Source: Psychrobacter sp. DAB_AL43B (GTDB lineage Bacteria > Pseudomonadota > Gammaproteobacteria > Pseudomonadales > Moraxellaceae). Taken from it: a stretch of 64,000 bases of DNA. The first letter of the stretch is position 1, and each line of letters begins with the position of its first letter. The notes under the pieces are model-generated. The model searched no databases, was not told the origin of the DNA, and was given only the letters and a program-made list of their open reading frames with translations. The translations under genes were made by a program, and so were the position numbers. Location of the stretch: the NCBI RefSeq assembly GCF_900168255.1, contig NZ_LT799838.1, positions 2,480,001 to 2,544,000 on the forward strand, given 5' to 3'. Shown here one piece after another: positions 27,111-36,032 of the stretch.

Positions 27111-27483
27111 GAAAAGTAATCCTAAGATTGGCTGATTTAAGTTAGTGGCTTGATCAAGATTGATTATATCTCTTATTAAACAATAACACCCTAATAGCAA
27201 ACAGTTATTGACAATAAATTTAGCGTTCTATTATCGCAGAGTACAGTAAAAAAGCAGTCATTTTTTGTTTCTTAGTTTCCATGTTAGTTTTTATGCCAGC
27301 CTTATTATCAGTCTTTATTAAATATTAGCCAAGTTCAGTCAAATATAGGTCAAATAAAAGCAAGTTGCTTTGCGAGTAAGGGTCGTTTTTGGGTATAATG
27401 CGCGCATTATCTATAAAATTCACACGATCGACTCGCTTTGCTACTGACTGACCTTCATTCCCTATAAAATTTGTGAGATGACC
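27111..27483. other. Divergent intergenic region, permease / purM
   Basis: About 370 AT-rich bases with a TATAAT at 27394-27399 pointing to purM. I see no riboswitch-like fold. Confidence 0.4.
27371..27399 (+). promoter_or_regulatory. Putative sigma-70 promoter of purM-purN
   Basis: A consensus TATAAT at 27394-27399, about 85 nt upstream of purM. The -35 at 17 bp spacing (TGCGAG, about 27371-27376) is weak. Calling it a promoter rests on the -10 only. Confidence 0.35.
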
Positions 27484-28533
27484 ATGAGTAATAAGCCTTC
27501 TTTAAGCTACAAAGATGCTGGCGTTGATATTGATGCTGGCGATGCGTTAGTTCAACGTATTAAATCCGTGGCAAAAGCCACCTCACGCCCTGAAGTTGTG
27601 GGCGGACTTGGCGGTTTTGGAGCGCTTTGTCGTATTCCGACTGGTTATACCTCACCTTTATTGGTTTCAGGTACTGACGGCGTGGGTACCAAGCTCAAAC
27701 TGGCATTACAGCTGAATCGTCATGACACGATCGGTATCGACTTGGTCGCCATGTGTGTCAATGACTTATTGGTTTGTGGTGCTGAGCCGTTGTTCTTTTT
27801 AGATTACTATGCAACGGGCAAGCTTGATGTCGATGTCGCGGCTACTGTCGTTACTGGTATTGGCGAAGGCTGTAAGCTGTCAAATTGTGCGCTTATCGGT
27901 GGTGAGACCGCTGAGATGCCAGGTATGTATCAAGATGATGACTATGACTTGGCTGGATTCTGTGTCGGCGTGGTTGAAGAAACCGAAGTTATCACTGGTG
28001 AAAATGTCGCCGAAGGTGATGTGCTAATCGCCCTTGCTTCAAGTGGTGCGCATTCAAATGGTTATTCATTAGTACGTAAAGTTATCGAAGTCAGCGGTAT
28101 TGACGTGACGAGCAGCGACGAGCAGCTAGATGGTCAGTCTATCCAAGACGCGCTGATGGCCCCTACTCGCATCTATGTTAAAGCGATTAAAGCCTTACAA
28201 GATACCCTTGGTAGCTCAGCTCTACATGCAATGTCACATATCACCGGTGGTGGCTTAACGGATAACTTACCACGTGTATTGCCGGATGATTTAGCGGCTA
28301 GCATTGATACCAATAGCTGGCAGTTCTCAGAACTATTCACTTGGTTACAAACCCAAGGCAATATCGCGCAAAGTGAGATGTACCGTACCTTTAACTGCGG
28401 TGTTGGTTTTGTCATCGTGGTTCCTAAAGACAAAGCTGAAGCGGCTATAAAAACTCTGAACGATGCTGGTGAAAAAGCGTGGCAAATCGGCGAAATGGTT
28501 AGCCGTGAAGCGGATGCTGTGGTGTACCGTTAA
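27484..28533 (+). CDS. purM: Phosphoribosylformylglycinamidine cyclo-ligase (AIR synthetase)
   Basis: A 349-residue enzyme that closes the imidazole ring of aminoimidazole ribotide with ATP, the fifth step of purine synthesis. It has [14 protein letters not shown] near the start, the substrate and ATP signatures [12 protein letters not shown] (about 64-75), [12 protein letters not shown], and [14 protein letters not shown]. Two ATGs are in frame, 27478 and 27484; a GTGAG directly abuts the first, so the second ([10 protein letters not shown]) has better spacing. Its stop overlaps the purN start by one base (TAATG), indicating translational coupling. Confidence 0.96.
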   Translation: MSNKPSLSYKDAGVDIDAGDALVQRIKSVAKATSRPEVVGGLGGFGALCRIPTGYTSPLLVSGTDGVGTKLKLALQLNRHDTIGIDLVAMCVNDLLVCGAEPLFFLDYYATGKLDVDVAATVVTGIGEGCKLSNCALIGGETAEMPGMYQDDDYDLAGFCVGVVEETEVITGENVAEGDVLIALASSGAHSNGYSLVRKVIEVSGIDVTSSDEQLDGQSIQDALMAPTRIYVKAIKALQDTLGSSALHAMSHITGGGLTDNLPRVLPDDLAASIDTNSWQFSELFTWLQTQGNIAQSEMYRTFNCGVGFVIVVPKDKAEAAIKTLNDAGEKAWQIGEMVSREADAVVYR

Positions 28534-29234
28534 TGTCAGATAGTCATGCAACTAGCCACGTAATAGTTAATAACAAGCCTTTGCGCATTGCCGTTTTGGT
28601 GTCTGGTAGTGGTAGCAACCTGCAAGTATTAATCAATGCGATGCAAGCAGCTGAATTACCGATTGAAATAGTAGGTGTCATCAGCAATCGTGAAGATGCT
28701 TATGCTATCACACGCGCTAAAGATGCCTCTATTCCTGTGGCGGTGCTATCTCACGTGGCAAGTGGCAAACGCATGGGGATCAAAACCTTTGAAAGTCATG
28801 CTAGTGAACAACTAAACGCTTGGCAGCCTGATTTGATTGTCTTAGCTGGTTTCATGCGTGTATTGAGTGGTTCATTTATCGATAGCGCGCCAGCGCCGAT
28901 GATCAATTTGCACCCTGCTCTACTACCTGCTTATAAAGGTCTTGATACGCACCACCGTGCTATACAAGCTGGTGAACGTCATCATGGCTGTAGCATTCAT
29001 GTGGTCACCGCAGAGCTCGATGCGGGTGCTGTTTTGACCCAAGCTCTGCTAGAAGTAAATCAGAAAGATAGTGCCGATAGCTTACAAGCATGCGTGCAGA
29101 AGCTTGAGCATCAATTGTTACCGTGGACGATATTGCTTATCGCTAAAGGTGTCATCAATTTAAGCAATCAAGGTAATGAGAATAAGGCTACTTATTTACC
29201 AGCCTTACCTTTAAAACTATGGTTAGATAAGTAG
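28533..29234 (+). CDS. purN: Phosphoribosylglycinamide formyltransferase 1
   Basis: A 233-residue enzyme transferring a formyl group from 10-formyl-tetrahydrofolate to glycinamide ribotide in purine synthesis. Signatures are RIAVLVSGSGSNLQVLI (residues 18-34), MINLHPALLPAYKGLDTHHRA with the catalytic Asn and His, and HVVTAELDAGAVL with the catalytic Asp. About 16 polar residues precede the usual start, and a C-terminal tail of about 20 residues is slightly long. It overlaps purM by one base, so the two are one operon. A strong terminator follows. Confidence 0.96.
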   Translation: MSDSHATSHVIVNNKPLRIAVLVSGSGSNLQVLINAMQAAELPIEIVGVISNREDAYAITRAKDASIPVAVLSHVASGKRMGIKTFESHASEQLNAWQPDLIVLAGFMRVLSGSFIDSAPAPMINLHPALLPAYKGLDTHHRAIQAGERHHGCSIHVVTAELDAGAVLTQALLEVNQKDSADSLQACVQKLEHQLLPWTILLIAKGVINLSNQGNENKATYLPALPLKLWLDK

Positions 29235-29261
29235 ACATTAAATACGGTTAATCGATTTATT

Positions 29262-29298
29262 AAAAAAGCAGAACAATGATTAATTGTTCTGCTTTTTT
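29262..29298 (+). terminator. Terminator after purN
   Basis: Perfect stem AAAAAAGCAGAACAAT / ATTGTTCTGCTTTTTT with a 5-nt loop. Confidence 0.92.
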
Positions 29299-29325
29299 AT
29301 GTCTGCTTTAATCGCTATTTTTTAT

Positions 29326-29360
29326 AGAAAAAAACACCCCGCTACTCAGTAACGGGGTAT
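29326..29360 (-). terminator. Terminator after the succinate-semialdehyde dehydrogenase gene
   Basis: On the minus strand ACCCCG-loop-CGGGGT is followed by a T-rich run. It serves the gene ending at 29400. Confidence 0.8.
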
Positions 29361-29399
29361 TTAAAATGCCATAAATGCCATAGCTAAAGAGATTTAAAA

Positions 29400-30788
29400 T
29401 TAAGCAGGTTTTTTACCAACCACATGGACTGCTTTGATATTTACAAACTCTTTTATACCAAAGCCACCATGTTCACGGCCATAGCCTGAGTCCTTAACAC
29501 CGCCAAATGGCAGTCCTGGATTGACCAAATCGTAGCCATTGATATAAACCATACCGGTATCAAAGTGTTTCTTAGCCAATTCAATCGCTTTTTCTTCATC
29601 TTTAGAGAAAATAGCGCCACCTAACCCATAACGGCTATCGTTAGCAATTCGGAACGCATCGTCTTGATCTTTAGCACGAATCAGCGCCGCAACGGGACCA
29701 AATAGCTCATCTTTATAAGCGGGCTGTTCTGGGGTGATGTTCTCTAGAATAGTTGGTGGATAAAACGCACCTGCCTTATCAGAGACTTCCCCACCTAGAG
29801 TAATGGTTGCGCCTTTTTTTACACTCTCTTGAACTTGTTTATGCAAGTTGTCACGCTGCTTACTACTTGACATCGGACCCACATCAGTAGAGTCCTCCAT
29901 TGGATCACCTACCTTGTAGTTATTGAATTTCTCAATAACAAGGTCGCGGAACTTATCATAGACACTATCGACGACGATAAAACGTTTGGCAGCAATACAA
30001 GTTTCACCGTTATTGTATAAGCGTGCATGAGCACAGGTTGCCGCGGCTAAATCTAAATCGGCATCTTCTAATACAATAAATGCATCATTAGAACCAAGCT
30101 CCATGACGGTCTTCTTCAGTACTTTAGCTGCTTGTTGTGCTACAACACGACCCGCTACGTCACTACCCGTTAATGTGACACCGCGTACTTTCTCATGTTC
30201 AATCACTTTTCCAGATTGATCATGACTGATAATTAATGCTCGGAACAAATCATTTGGTAGATCAGATTCATGCATGATTTTTTCAATCAATAAGCCTGAA
30301 CCTGTGACGTTAGAGGCATGTTTAAGTAAAATACTGTTACCTGCCATTAGATTGGCAATGGTATAGCGGAATACTTGGTAGGCTGGAAAGTTCCATGGCT
30401 GGATACCATAGATAATACCGATAGGATCATAGCTAATTAAACCCTGCTTAAGGCCTTCGATATCGCGCTTATCATCGGCTAGAGCGGCTGCACCTTCACT
30501 GGCGGTAAAATCACAAATACCTTTACATAAATCAACTTCGCCTAAGCTGGCTGCTAATGTTTTGCCACGCTCTTCGGTCATCAGTTTTGCCAATTCTTCT
30601 TTATACTTCATCAACGTATCGCCAATAGAATTAATCACTTTGGCACGCTCTTCATGGCTAACCAAACGCCAGTCCGAAAACGCCTTATGCGAAGCCTCGA
30701 TAATTTTATTTACTTCATCATCGCTCATATAAGTATAGTCTTTAATGTCTTCACCCGTCGTCGGGTTCACAGTGGTAATATCTGCCAT
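29400..30788 (-). CDS. NAD(P)-dependent succinate-semialdehyde dehydrogenase (Sad/YneI-like)
   Basis: A 462-residue aldehyde dehydrogenase, the same length as E. coli Sad. It has PWNFPAYQVFRYTIANLMAGNS (about 130-150), the base Glu in MELGSNDAFIVLEDADLD, and the nucleophile Cys in NNGETCIAAKRF (near residue 262). The C-terminus ends FGGVKDSGYGREHGGFGIKEFVNIKAVHV. The subfamily oxidises succinate semialdehyde or related semialdehydes to feed succinate into the TCA cycle. Other short aldehydes are possible. The gene stands alone with its own terminator. AAGGATAATTATC precedes ATG 30788. Confidence 0.88.
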   Translation of the reverse strand: MADITTVNPTTGEDIKDYTYMSDDEVNKIIEASHKAFSDWRLVSHEERAKVINSIGDTLMKYKEELAKLMTEERGKTLAASLGEVDLCKGICDFTASEGAAALADDKRDIEGLKQGLISYDPIGIIYGIQPWNFPAYQVFRYTIANLMAGNSILLKHASNVTGSGLLIEKIMHESDLPNDLFRALIISHDQSGKVIEHEKVRGVTLTGSDVAGRVVAQQAAKVLKKTVMELGSNDAFIVLEDADLDLAAATCAHARLYNNGETCIAAKRFIVVDSVYDKFRDLVIEKFNNYKVGDPMEDSTDVGPMSSSKQRDNLHKQVQESVKKGATITLGGEVSDKAGAFYPPTILENITPEQPAYKDELFGPVAALIRAKDQDDAFRIANDSRYGLGGAIFSKDEEKAIELAKKHFDTGMVYINGYDLVNPGLPFGGVKDSGYGREHGGFGIKEFVNIKAVHVVGKKPA

Positions 30789-31159
30789 GATAATTATCCT
30801 TATTTATTTGTTTGTTCTAACATAGTTAAAATCATATTAACTAAGCACTGTTTATTAAGGTTAATAAAAATCTCGATATTGTTGCTTACCTTAATAATGA
30901 CTGCTCTGCTTATCTTTTTTCTTAATAGACAATTATCATAACAAAGCATAGGGGTTGAAATTTTACAATTTATGAAGAAGTGTGCGTAAGATGTTAAGAA
31001 TGTGACTGTACTAGTATTCATCACGATGAGATGTCGAGCAAAAAATCAGACAAATAAAAAACCAGCACAATGGCTGGTTTAAGAAATAACCTGGATAGAT
31101 TATGGATAAAAGCTACTTAAGCTTGTGCTAAGTTATTTAATAACCTAGCAGCAGTACCA
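30789..31159. other. Intergenic region between dehydrogenase and LysR gene
   Basis: About 370 AT-rich bases. It holds the LysR terminator and should hold the dehydrogenase promoter. The 74-codon frame at 30800-31024 has random-like composition and is not called. Confidence 0.4.
31055..31081 (-). terminator. Terminator after the LysR-family gene
   Basis: AAACCAGC / GCTGGTTT with a 6-nt loop, with T residues on the minus strand. It is about 80 bases downstream of the LysR stop. Confidence 0.75.
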
Positions 31160-32149
31160 CTAAAATAAGTGGTTAATAATCGGAATCTCTTGTGGTGGAT
31201 TCTCTTCATCATCGACGATTTGACGTGCTACATGCATGATAAGCTGGCGCAACCAGCGATGCGCCGGATGATGCTGTAATAACGGTGACCACGCCATGGT
31301 CAGCTCAAATTCAGGGATAAAAAATGGTGGCTCGACCATCATAATGCTGTCGTTATTTGCCTGCATTTTTGCCACTCGAGTGGGTAAGGTTGCAACCAAA
31401 TCTTTATTTGCCGCGAGCATTGCTGGCATTTGATAGTGACGGGTAAAGACACTGATTTGGCGTTTTTGTCCTAAACGCTGCAGCGCTTGATCGATAGAAC
31501 CTAAGCCACCAGATTTCTCTGGATTGACACCGAATCCCACGCCCATACCAGTTTTAGAGACCCAGACGTGCTGCGCTTTAAGATAATTTTTAAGATTAAA
31601 GCGATGAGCATAAGGACTGTCAGAGGACAGTAGGCAGCTAAAGGTATCGCGCCATACCAACACTTGATGAAAACTTTGCGGTATTTCATTAAAACGGTTA
31701 ATGGCCAAATCGACTCGCCCCTGCTCCATATCACGATATGAGACGTCCGATGGTGTCAAGAAATCCAAAATGACATTGGGTGCCTCTGATCGTAGCGCTT
31801 TTACCAATTTCGGTACCAAGGTCGCCTCAGCATAATCTGAAGTCATAATACGAAAAACACGCGAGGTACTATAAGGACGGAATTCGGTGCGCGGCTCTAA
31901 CACTTGTGTCAAATCAGCCAATATCTCACGGATACGTGGCTGCAGCTCAAGGGCGCGTTCGGTCGGCGTCATACCTTCAGATGAGCGTACCAACAATGGA
32001 TCATTAAACAGTTTTCGCAGACGCCGCAAAATATTACTCATAGCAGGCTGGGTAATACCAAGCTGCTCAGCGGCGCGCGTTACGTTTTTTTCTCGCAATA
32101 ACACATCCAAATGTACCAGTAAATTTAAATCAACCCGCTGCAAATTCAT
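31160..32149 (-). CDS. LysR-family transcriptional regulator
   Basis: A 329-residue regulator. The N-terminal winged helix (MNLQRVDLNLLVHLDVLLREKNVTRAAEQLGITQPAMSNILRRLRKLFNDPLLVRS) is canonical for LysR. The C-terminal periplasmic-binding-like effector domain covers about residues 95-310. No signal peptide. It faces away from aceA across a long intergenic region; LysR proteins often control the divergent gene, so aceA or an unlinked catabolic gene are possible targets (inference). The next gene on its own strand is the semialdehyde dehydrogenase, another candidate target. Confidence 0.92.
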   Translation of the reverse strand: MNLQRVDLNLLVHLDVLLREKNVTRAAEQLGITQPAMSNILRRLRKLFNDPLLVRSSEGMTPTERALELQPRIREILADLTQVLEPRTEFRPYSTSRVFRIMTSDYAEATLVPKLVKALRSEAPNVILDFLTPSDVSYRDMEQGRVDLAINRFNEIPQSFHQVLVWRDTFSCLLSSDSPYAHRFNLKNYLKAQHVWVSKTGMGVGFGVNPEKSGGLGSIDQALQRLGQKRQISVFTRHYQMPAMLAANKDLVATLPTRVAKMQANNDSIMMVEPPFFIPEFELTMAWSPLLQHHPAHRWLRQLIMHVARQIVDDEENPPQEIPIINHLF

Positions 32150-32852
32150 ATATTCGTCTCTTTACCTTAGAATAAATACTATTACAAACGCGGCAGATTT
32201 TGCCCTGCTATGTGGCAAAAAATTCTCTATAACAGTATGATTTAAGGATATTTTTGTGTTAATTATTTTGGAATATTCTTATTATAACTGAATTCACCCA
32301 TCACAAGCCATTGTTTTACCTATACTATAACTAAATAAAATACCCAAGATAATAATCATAAACTAGATAAATCAAGGTAACCTAGCTATAGTGGCTAGCA
32401 AGCGCTTAGGGGGCAGTTGCTAAACGTTAGACCGTTAGCCTGCGTTTTAATGAATAAGCTACCAACTATATTTTATCGTATTTTTATGCATAAATACGGA
32501 CATAAAATTTACTATATAACCTTACGCAAACTTAATTTTGTGCTCTGATTTGTCTTTAAGCTTGAATCAACACCTTATATCGTTTAGGGTAATAAGCACT
32601 TTGGTAGACGAATAAGTCTTATAAAATAACCATTTACCTCTGAAATAACAGTCCAAATAATACACCAAATAATAAAAGCTGACCAAAGCGACAGGTTTTT
32701 ATTGCTTTTATGACGATTTTCTTATAGTTTAGTAGAGATTGCTAACGTAAGAGGTTTAAATTCTTACCTCTGCCAGCATCTTTATATATATACGGAAGTT
32801 ATTTAAATTATTTTAACTTACTAATTTATACACCACCAATGGAGAAGTTTAG
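32150..32852. other. Long divergent intergenic region, LysR / aceA
   Basis: About 700 AT-rich bases without a convincing gene or RNA. Such a length allows complex control of aceA. I cannot pick a regulator site with confidence. Confidence 0.45.
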
Positions 32853-34442
32853 ATGTCAACTGCATATAAATCAGCGATCGATTTAGTACGTGAACTAAAA
32901 CAAAAGCACGGCAACTGGCAGAATATCAGTGAAGTCGATGCGGCACGTATGATGTCACAAAACCGTTTCAAAACGGGCTTAGATATCGCAAAATATACTG
33001 CAAAAATCATGCGTCAAGACATGGAAGAGTATGATAACGATAGCTCACAATACACCCAGTCTTTAGGTGCTTGGCATGGTTTTGTTGCACAGCAAACGAT
33101 GTACGCTAAGAAAAAATACTTCGGTACGACGTCTAAAACTTACATCTACCTATCAGGTTGGATGGTTGCAGCACTTCGCTCTGAGTTTGGTCCATTACCT
33201 GACCAATCTATGCATGAGAAAACTTCAGTTGCTAAGCTAGTTGAAGAAATCTACACTTTCTTACGTCAAGCTGATGCAAAAGTATTGAACGATTACTTCC
33301 GTGAGCTAAACGCTGCTGAAGAAGCGGGTCAAGATACTGCTGCTATTTTAGAAAAAATCGAGAACTTTGATTCACACGTTGTGCCAATCATTGCTGATAT
33401 CGATGCCGGTTTTGGTAACGAAGAAGCGACTTATTTACTAGCTAAACAGATCATCGAAGCGGGTGCTTGTGCACTACAAATCGAAAACCAAGTATCTGAC
33501 GCTAAGCAATGTGGTCACCAAGCGGGTAAAGTTACTGTACCGCATGAAGACTATATCGCAAAAATAAACGCACTTCGTTATGCATTCCTAGAGCTTGGTG
33601 TTGAAGACGGCGTGATCGTTGCCCGTACTGACTCTGAAGGCGCATCACTAACACAAAAAATCCCAGTATCAAATGAACCAGGTGATTTGGCTTCTAAATA
33701 CATCGATTTTATCGAAATGGAAGAAGTAACACTAGAAAATGCAAAAGAGAACGACAGCTTGCTTAAGCATAACGGCAAACTAGTACGTCCAGTGCGCCTA
33801 CCTAACGGTCTTTACTCTTTCCGTGAAGAAACCAATATCGACCGTGTGGTACTTGACTGTGTTACTGCGCTTGAAAACGGTGCTGATCTACTATGGATCG
33901 AGACACCAACGCCAAACGTTGAACACATCAAAATGATGGTTGATCGTATTAAAGAGCAACAGCCAAAAGCCAAGCTTGTTTATAACAACAGCCCATCATT
34001 CAACTGGACGCTTAACTTCCGTAAGCAAATCATCGCTGAGTGGGAAAAAGCAGGTAAAGATATCTCTGCCTACAACAAAGATGACTTGATGAGTGCGGAT
34101 TACGACGGTACTGAGCTTGATACCGCAGCTGACGAAGCAGCTAGAAACTTCCAACGTGATGCGTCACGTGAAGCGGGTGTATTCCATCACTTAATCACCC
34201 TACCGACTTATCACACTACTGCACTTAGCGTGCATGAGCTTGCTAAAGGCTACTTCGGTGAAGACGGTATGCTTGCTTATGCTGCTGGCGTACAACGTAA
34301 AGAAATCCGTGAAGGCATCGCTTGTGTCAAGCACCAAGCAATGGCTGGTTCTGACATCGGTGATGATCACAAAGAAATCTTCTCTGGTGACAACGCGCTA
34401 AAAGCTGGCGGCGGTAAAAACACAATGGATCAGTTCAAATAA
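32853..34442 (+). CDS. aceA: Isocitrate lyase, large type
   Basis: A 529-residue enzyme that splits isocitrate into glyoxylate and succinate, the first step of the glyoxylate shunt. The length and the start (..AIDLVRELKQKHGNWQNISEVDAARM) fit the large Pseudomonas/Acinetobacter form rather than the 434-residue E. coli type. The catalytic motif here is KQCGH (218-222; Cys220), versus KKCGH in E. coli. Metal and substrate residues are in IIADIDAGFGNEEAT (179-193) and VYNNSPSFNW. ATGGAGAAG precedes the start. With glcB about 23 kb away, both shunt enzymes are in the window. Control probably depends on acetate or fatty-acid supply. A strong terminator follows. Confidence 0.95.
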   Translation: MSTAYKSAIDLVRELKQKHGNWQNISEVDAARMMSQNRFKTGLDIAKYTAKIMRQDMEEYDNDSSQYTQSLGAWHGFVAQQTMYAKKKYFGTTSKTYIYLSGWMVAALRSEFGPLPDQSMHEKTSVAKLVEEIYTFLRQADAKVLNDYFRELNAAEEAGQDTAAILEKIENFDSHVVPIIADIDAGFGNEEATYLLAKQIIEAGACALQIENQVSDAKQCGHQAGKVTVPHEDYIAKINALRYAFLELGVEDGVIVARTDSEGASLTQKIPVSNEPGDLASKYIDFIEMEEVTLENAKENDSLLKHNGKLVRPVRLPNGLYSFREETNIDRVVLDCVTALENGADLLWIETPTPNVEHIKMMVDRIKEQQPKAKLVYNNSPSFNWTLNFRKQIIAEWEKAGKDISAYNKDDLMSADYDGTELDTAADEAARNFQRDASREAGVFHHLITLPTYHTTALSVHELAKGYFGEDGMLAYAAGVQRKEIREGIACVKHQAMAGSDIGDDHKEIFSGDNALKAGGGKNTMDQFK

Positions 34443-34476
34443 GAACTAATCTATAAGCACTTTATAGCAGTAACAT

Positions 34477-34513
34477 AAAAAGCCGCCTTACATCATGTAA
34501 GGCGGCTTTTTTA
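34477..34513. terminator. Terminator between aceA and the DUF4349 gene
   Basis: Perfect stem AAAAGCCGCCTTACAT / ATGTAAGGCGGCTTTT with T residues on both strands. It serves both convergent genes. Confidence 0.92.
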
Positions 34514-34551
34514 TGCGTGTTCATTAGGTATTTCATTTAAGAACTTAGCTT

Positions 34552-35799
34552 TTAGTTAGAAGGCTTATTGTCGCCGCTATTATTATCATCTGTCTGATTC
34601 TTATTTAACTCTGCTGAGTATTTACGTACATGGTTTTTATCCATCAACTCACGCTTACGGTTTATTAGGTGTGCATCATTTTTGAATAATTTACGATAGA
34701 GGGCTTTTACCATTCTATAAATTAAATACAGAACACCAGCAAGTACGACTAACCACCACAATTGTATTAAGCCCAGTACAAAAGATCTCAGCATCTCCCA
34801 GCCATGTTTAAATGCTTGCTTCACTTGTGCACCAAAACTTGGACGCTCAGCATCTAATAGCACATCTAGATTTTGCGTGATTTCTTTATAACTGATATCC
34901 GGCTGCATAAAGGTCAAGCGGATGGTGCTGTATTTAACTTTGTCAATGATATCCATCTGCTCAAGCTTAGCCAGATCTTGCTGACGACGCGCGGCATAAG
35001 TGGCAGTGATAGCATCGACATTACTGCTTTGATCTTTATTGTTCTTACTATCTAGTCGCTCTTGGCTAAGCTCACTTGCCATATCGCTACCCAGCTGACT
35101 TGCCAGCTTTTCGCGATAAATATCTAAGGTAACGTCCTCAGCAGTAAATTCCTGCCCATTTAAAAAAGCCACTTGCGGTTGTAATTGTGCTAAAAACTTA
35201 TTGATGTTGACACGCGGAACCCGAACCGTCATTTCAGCTTGACGAGTATAAGTGGTGATCGTAATATTTTTATCATCTTGTACAAAGGTACGGCTATCAT
35301 TTGGATGGTTGCTAATATTACTGAGCGCCACATAACCACCCTGTTGCCGCGTTAAGTTCTCAATGGCAGCGCTACTCTTGACGACGTCTTTGACTTTGAA
35401 ATTTGCACTTGCCGTTATTAACAGCTCTTTGCCAGCGATTTGAATATCCGCCACTTGGCTGCCAAGTGTTTGTTCACTGTCACCTGATAGATTATCAATA
35501 CTTAAATCGTTAGAAGTAGGCTTAGCATTTGATGTATTATCAGCTGAATCAGATGAATCAGCTGCCACATCGGACATAATGCCATTTATCTCACTATTAT
35601 CAGTAGCCTCCTCCGTTACAGACTGAACCGATTCCATATCAGCACTGCTCTCTGCATATTCAGAAGAGTCGCTACAACCGCCTATGAATATCAGTGAGCC
35701 TAATATTGTCGGCAGCGCTATTGGTAATACCAAGGTTTTAAAACTCACTACTTTGTAAGAGTCACTGGCGTCACACTTATTTTGTTCACATAGCTTCAT
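34552..35799 (-). CDS. DUF4349 lipoprotein with C-terminal membrane helix
   Basis: A 415-residue envelope protein. The start at 35799 has GGAGATTAAAGTA upstream; the frame extends to 35862 with weaker support. A long basic n-region (about 24 residues) leads to a hydrophobic stretch and the lipobox FIGGC. An acidic Ser/Asp/Asn linker follows. The central part (ITASANFKVKDVV.. through IDKVKYSTIRLTFMQPD) matches DUF4349, predicted beta-rich with a coiled-coil insert (about 235-275). A membrane helix (WWLVVLAGVLYLIYRMV) is followed by a basic tail. Members are thought to be surface or periplasmic; function is unknown. A lipoprotein with a second membrane anchor is unusual, so the lipobox may act as a first helix. 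Confidence 0.75.
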   Translation of the reverse strand: MKLCEQNKCDASDSYKVVSFKTLVLPIALPTILGSLIFIGGCSDSSEYAESSADMESVQSVTEEATDNSEINGIMSDVAADSSDSADNTSNAKPTSNDLSIDNLSGDSEQTLGSQVADIQIAGKELLITASANFKVKDVVKSSAAIENLTRQQGGYVALSNISNHPNDSRTFVQDDKNITITTYTRQAEMTVRVPRVNINKFLAQLQPQVAFLNGQEFTAEDVTLDIYREKLASQLGSDMASELSQERLDSKNNKDQSSNVDAITATYAARRQQDLAKLEQMDIIDKVKYSTIRLTFMQPDISYKEITQNLDVLLDAERPSFGAQVKQAFKHGWEMLRSFVLGLIQLWWLVVLAGVLYLIYRMVKALYRKLFKNDAHLINRKRELMDKNHVRKYSAELNKNQTDDNNSGDNKPSN

Positions 35800-36032
35800 T
35801 ACTTTAATCTCCAAACCATTTTTGCATGTATCAGCTGTAGGTTTCATCATTTGATCAATCACCTATATTCCACTTTTGTTTGATGAATCATTCTAATTAT
35901 AGTGATTGCTTATTAAAAGTATATCTTTAATGTTTGGACTTTTTATTTATAAAAAAATCTTTACTTGTCATTAATGGATAGCTTTCATACGATGGTAGTT
36001 ACTTAAACTTATTAGAGTCATTAGGAGCCGTC

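Noticed and set aside
30800..31024. 74-codon minus-strand frame between the dehydrogenase and LysR genes
   Set aside because: No ribosome site and composition like non-coding AT-rich DNA.
32320..32345. Sequence resembling one end of the MITE-like element (TATACTATAACTAAATAAAA)
   Set aside because: Only one end-like stretch is present with no inverted partner; likely chance in AT-rich DNA.
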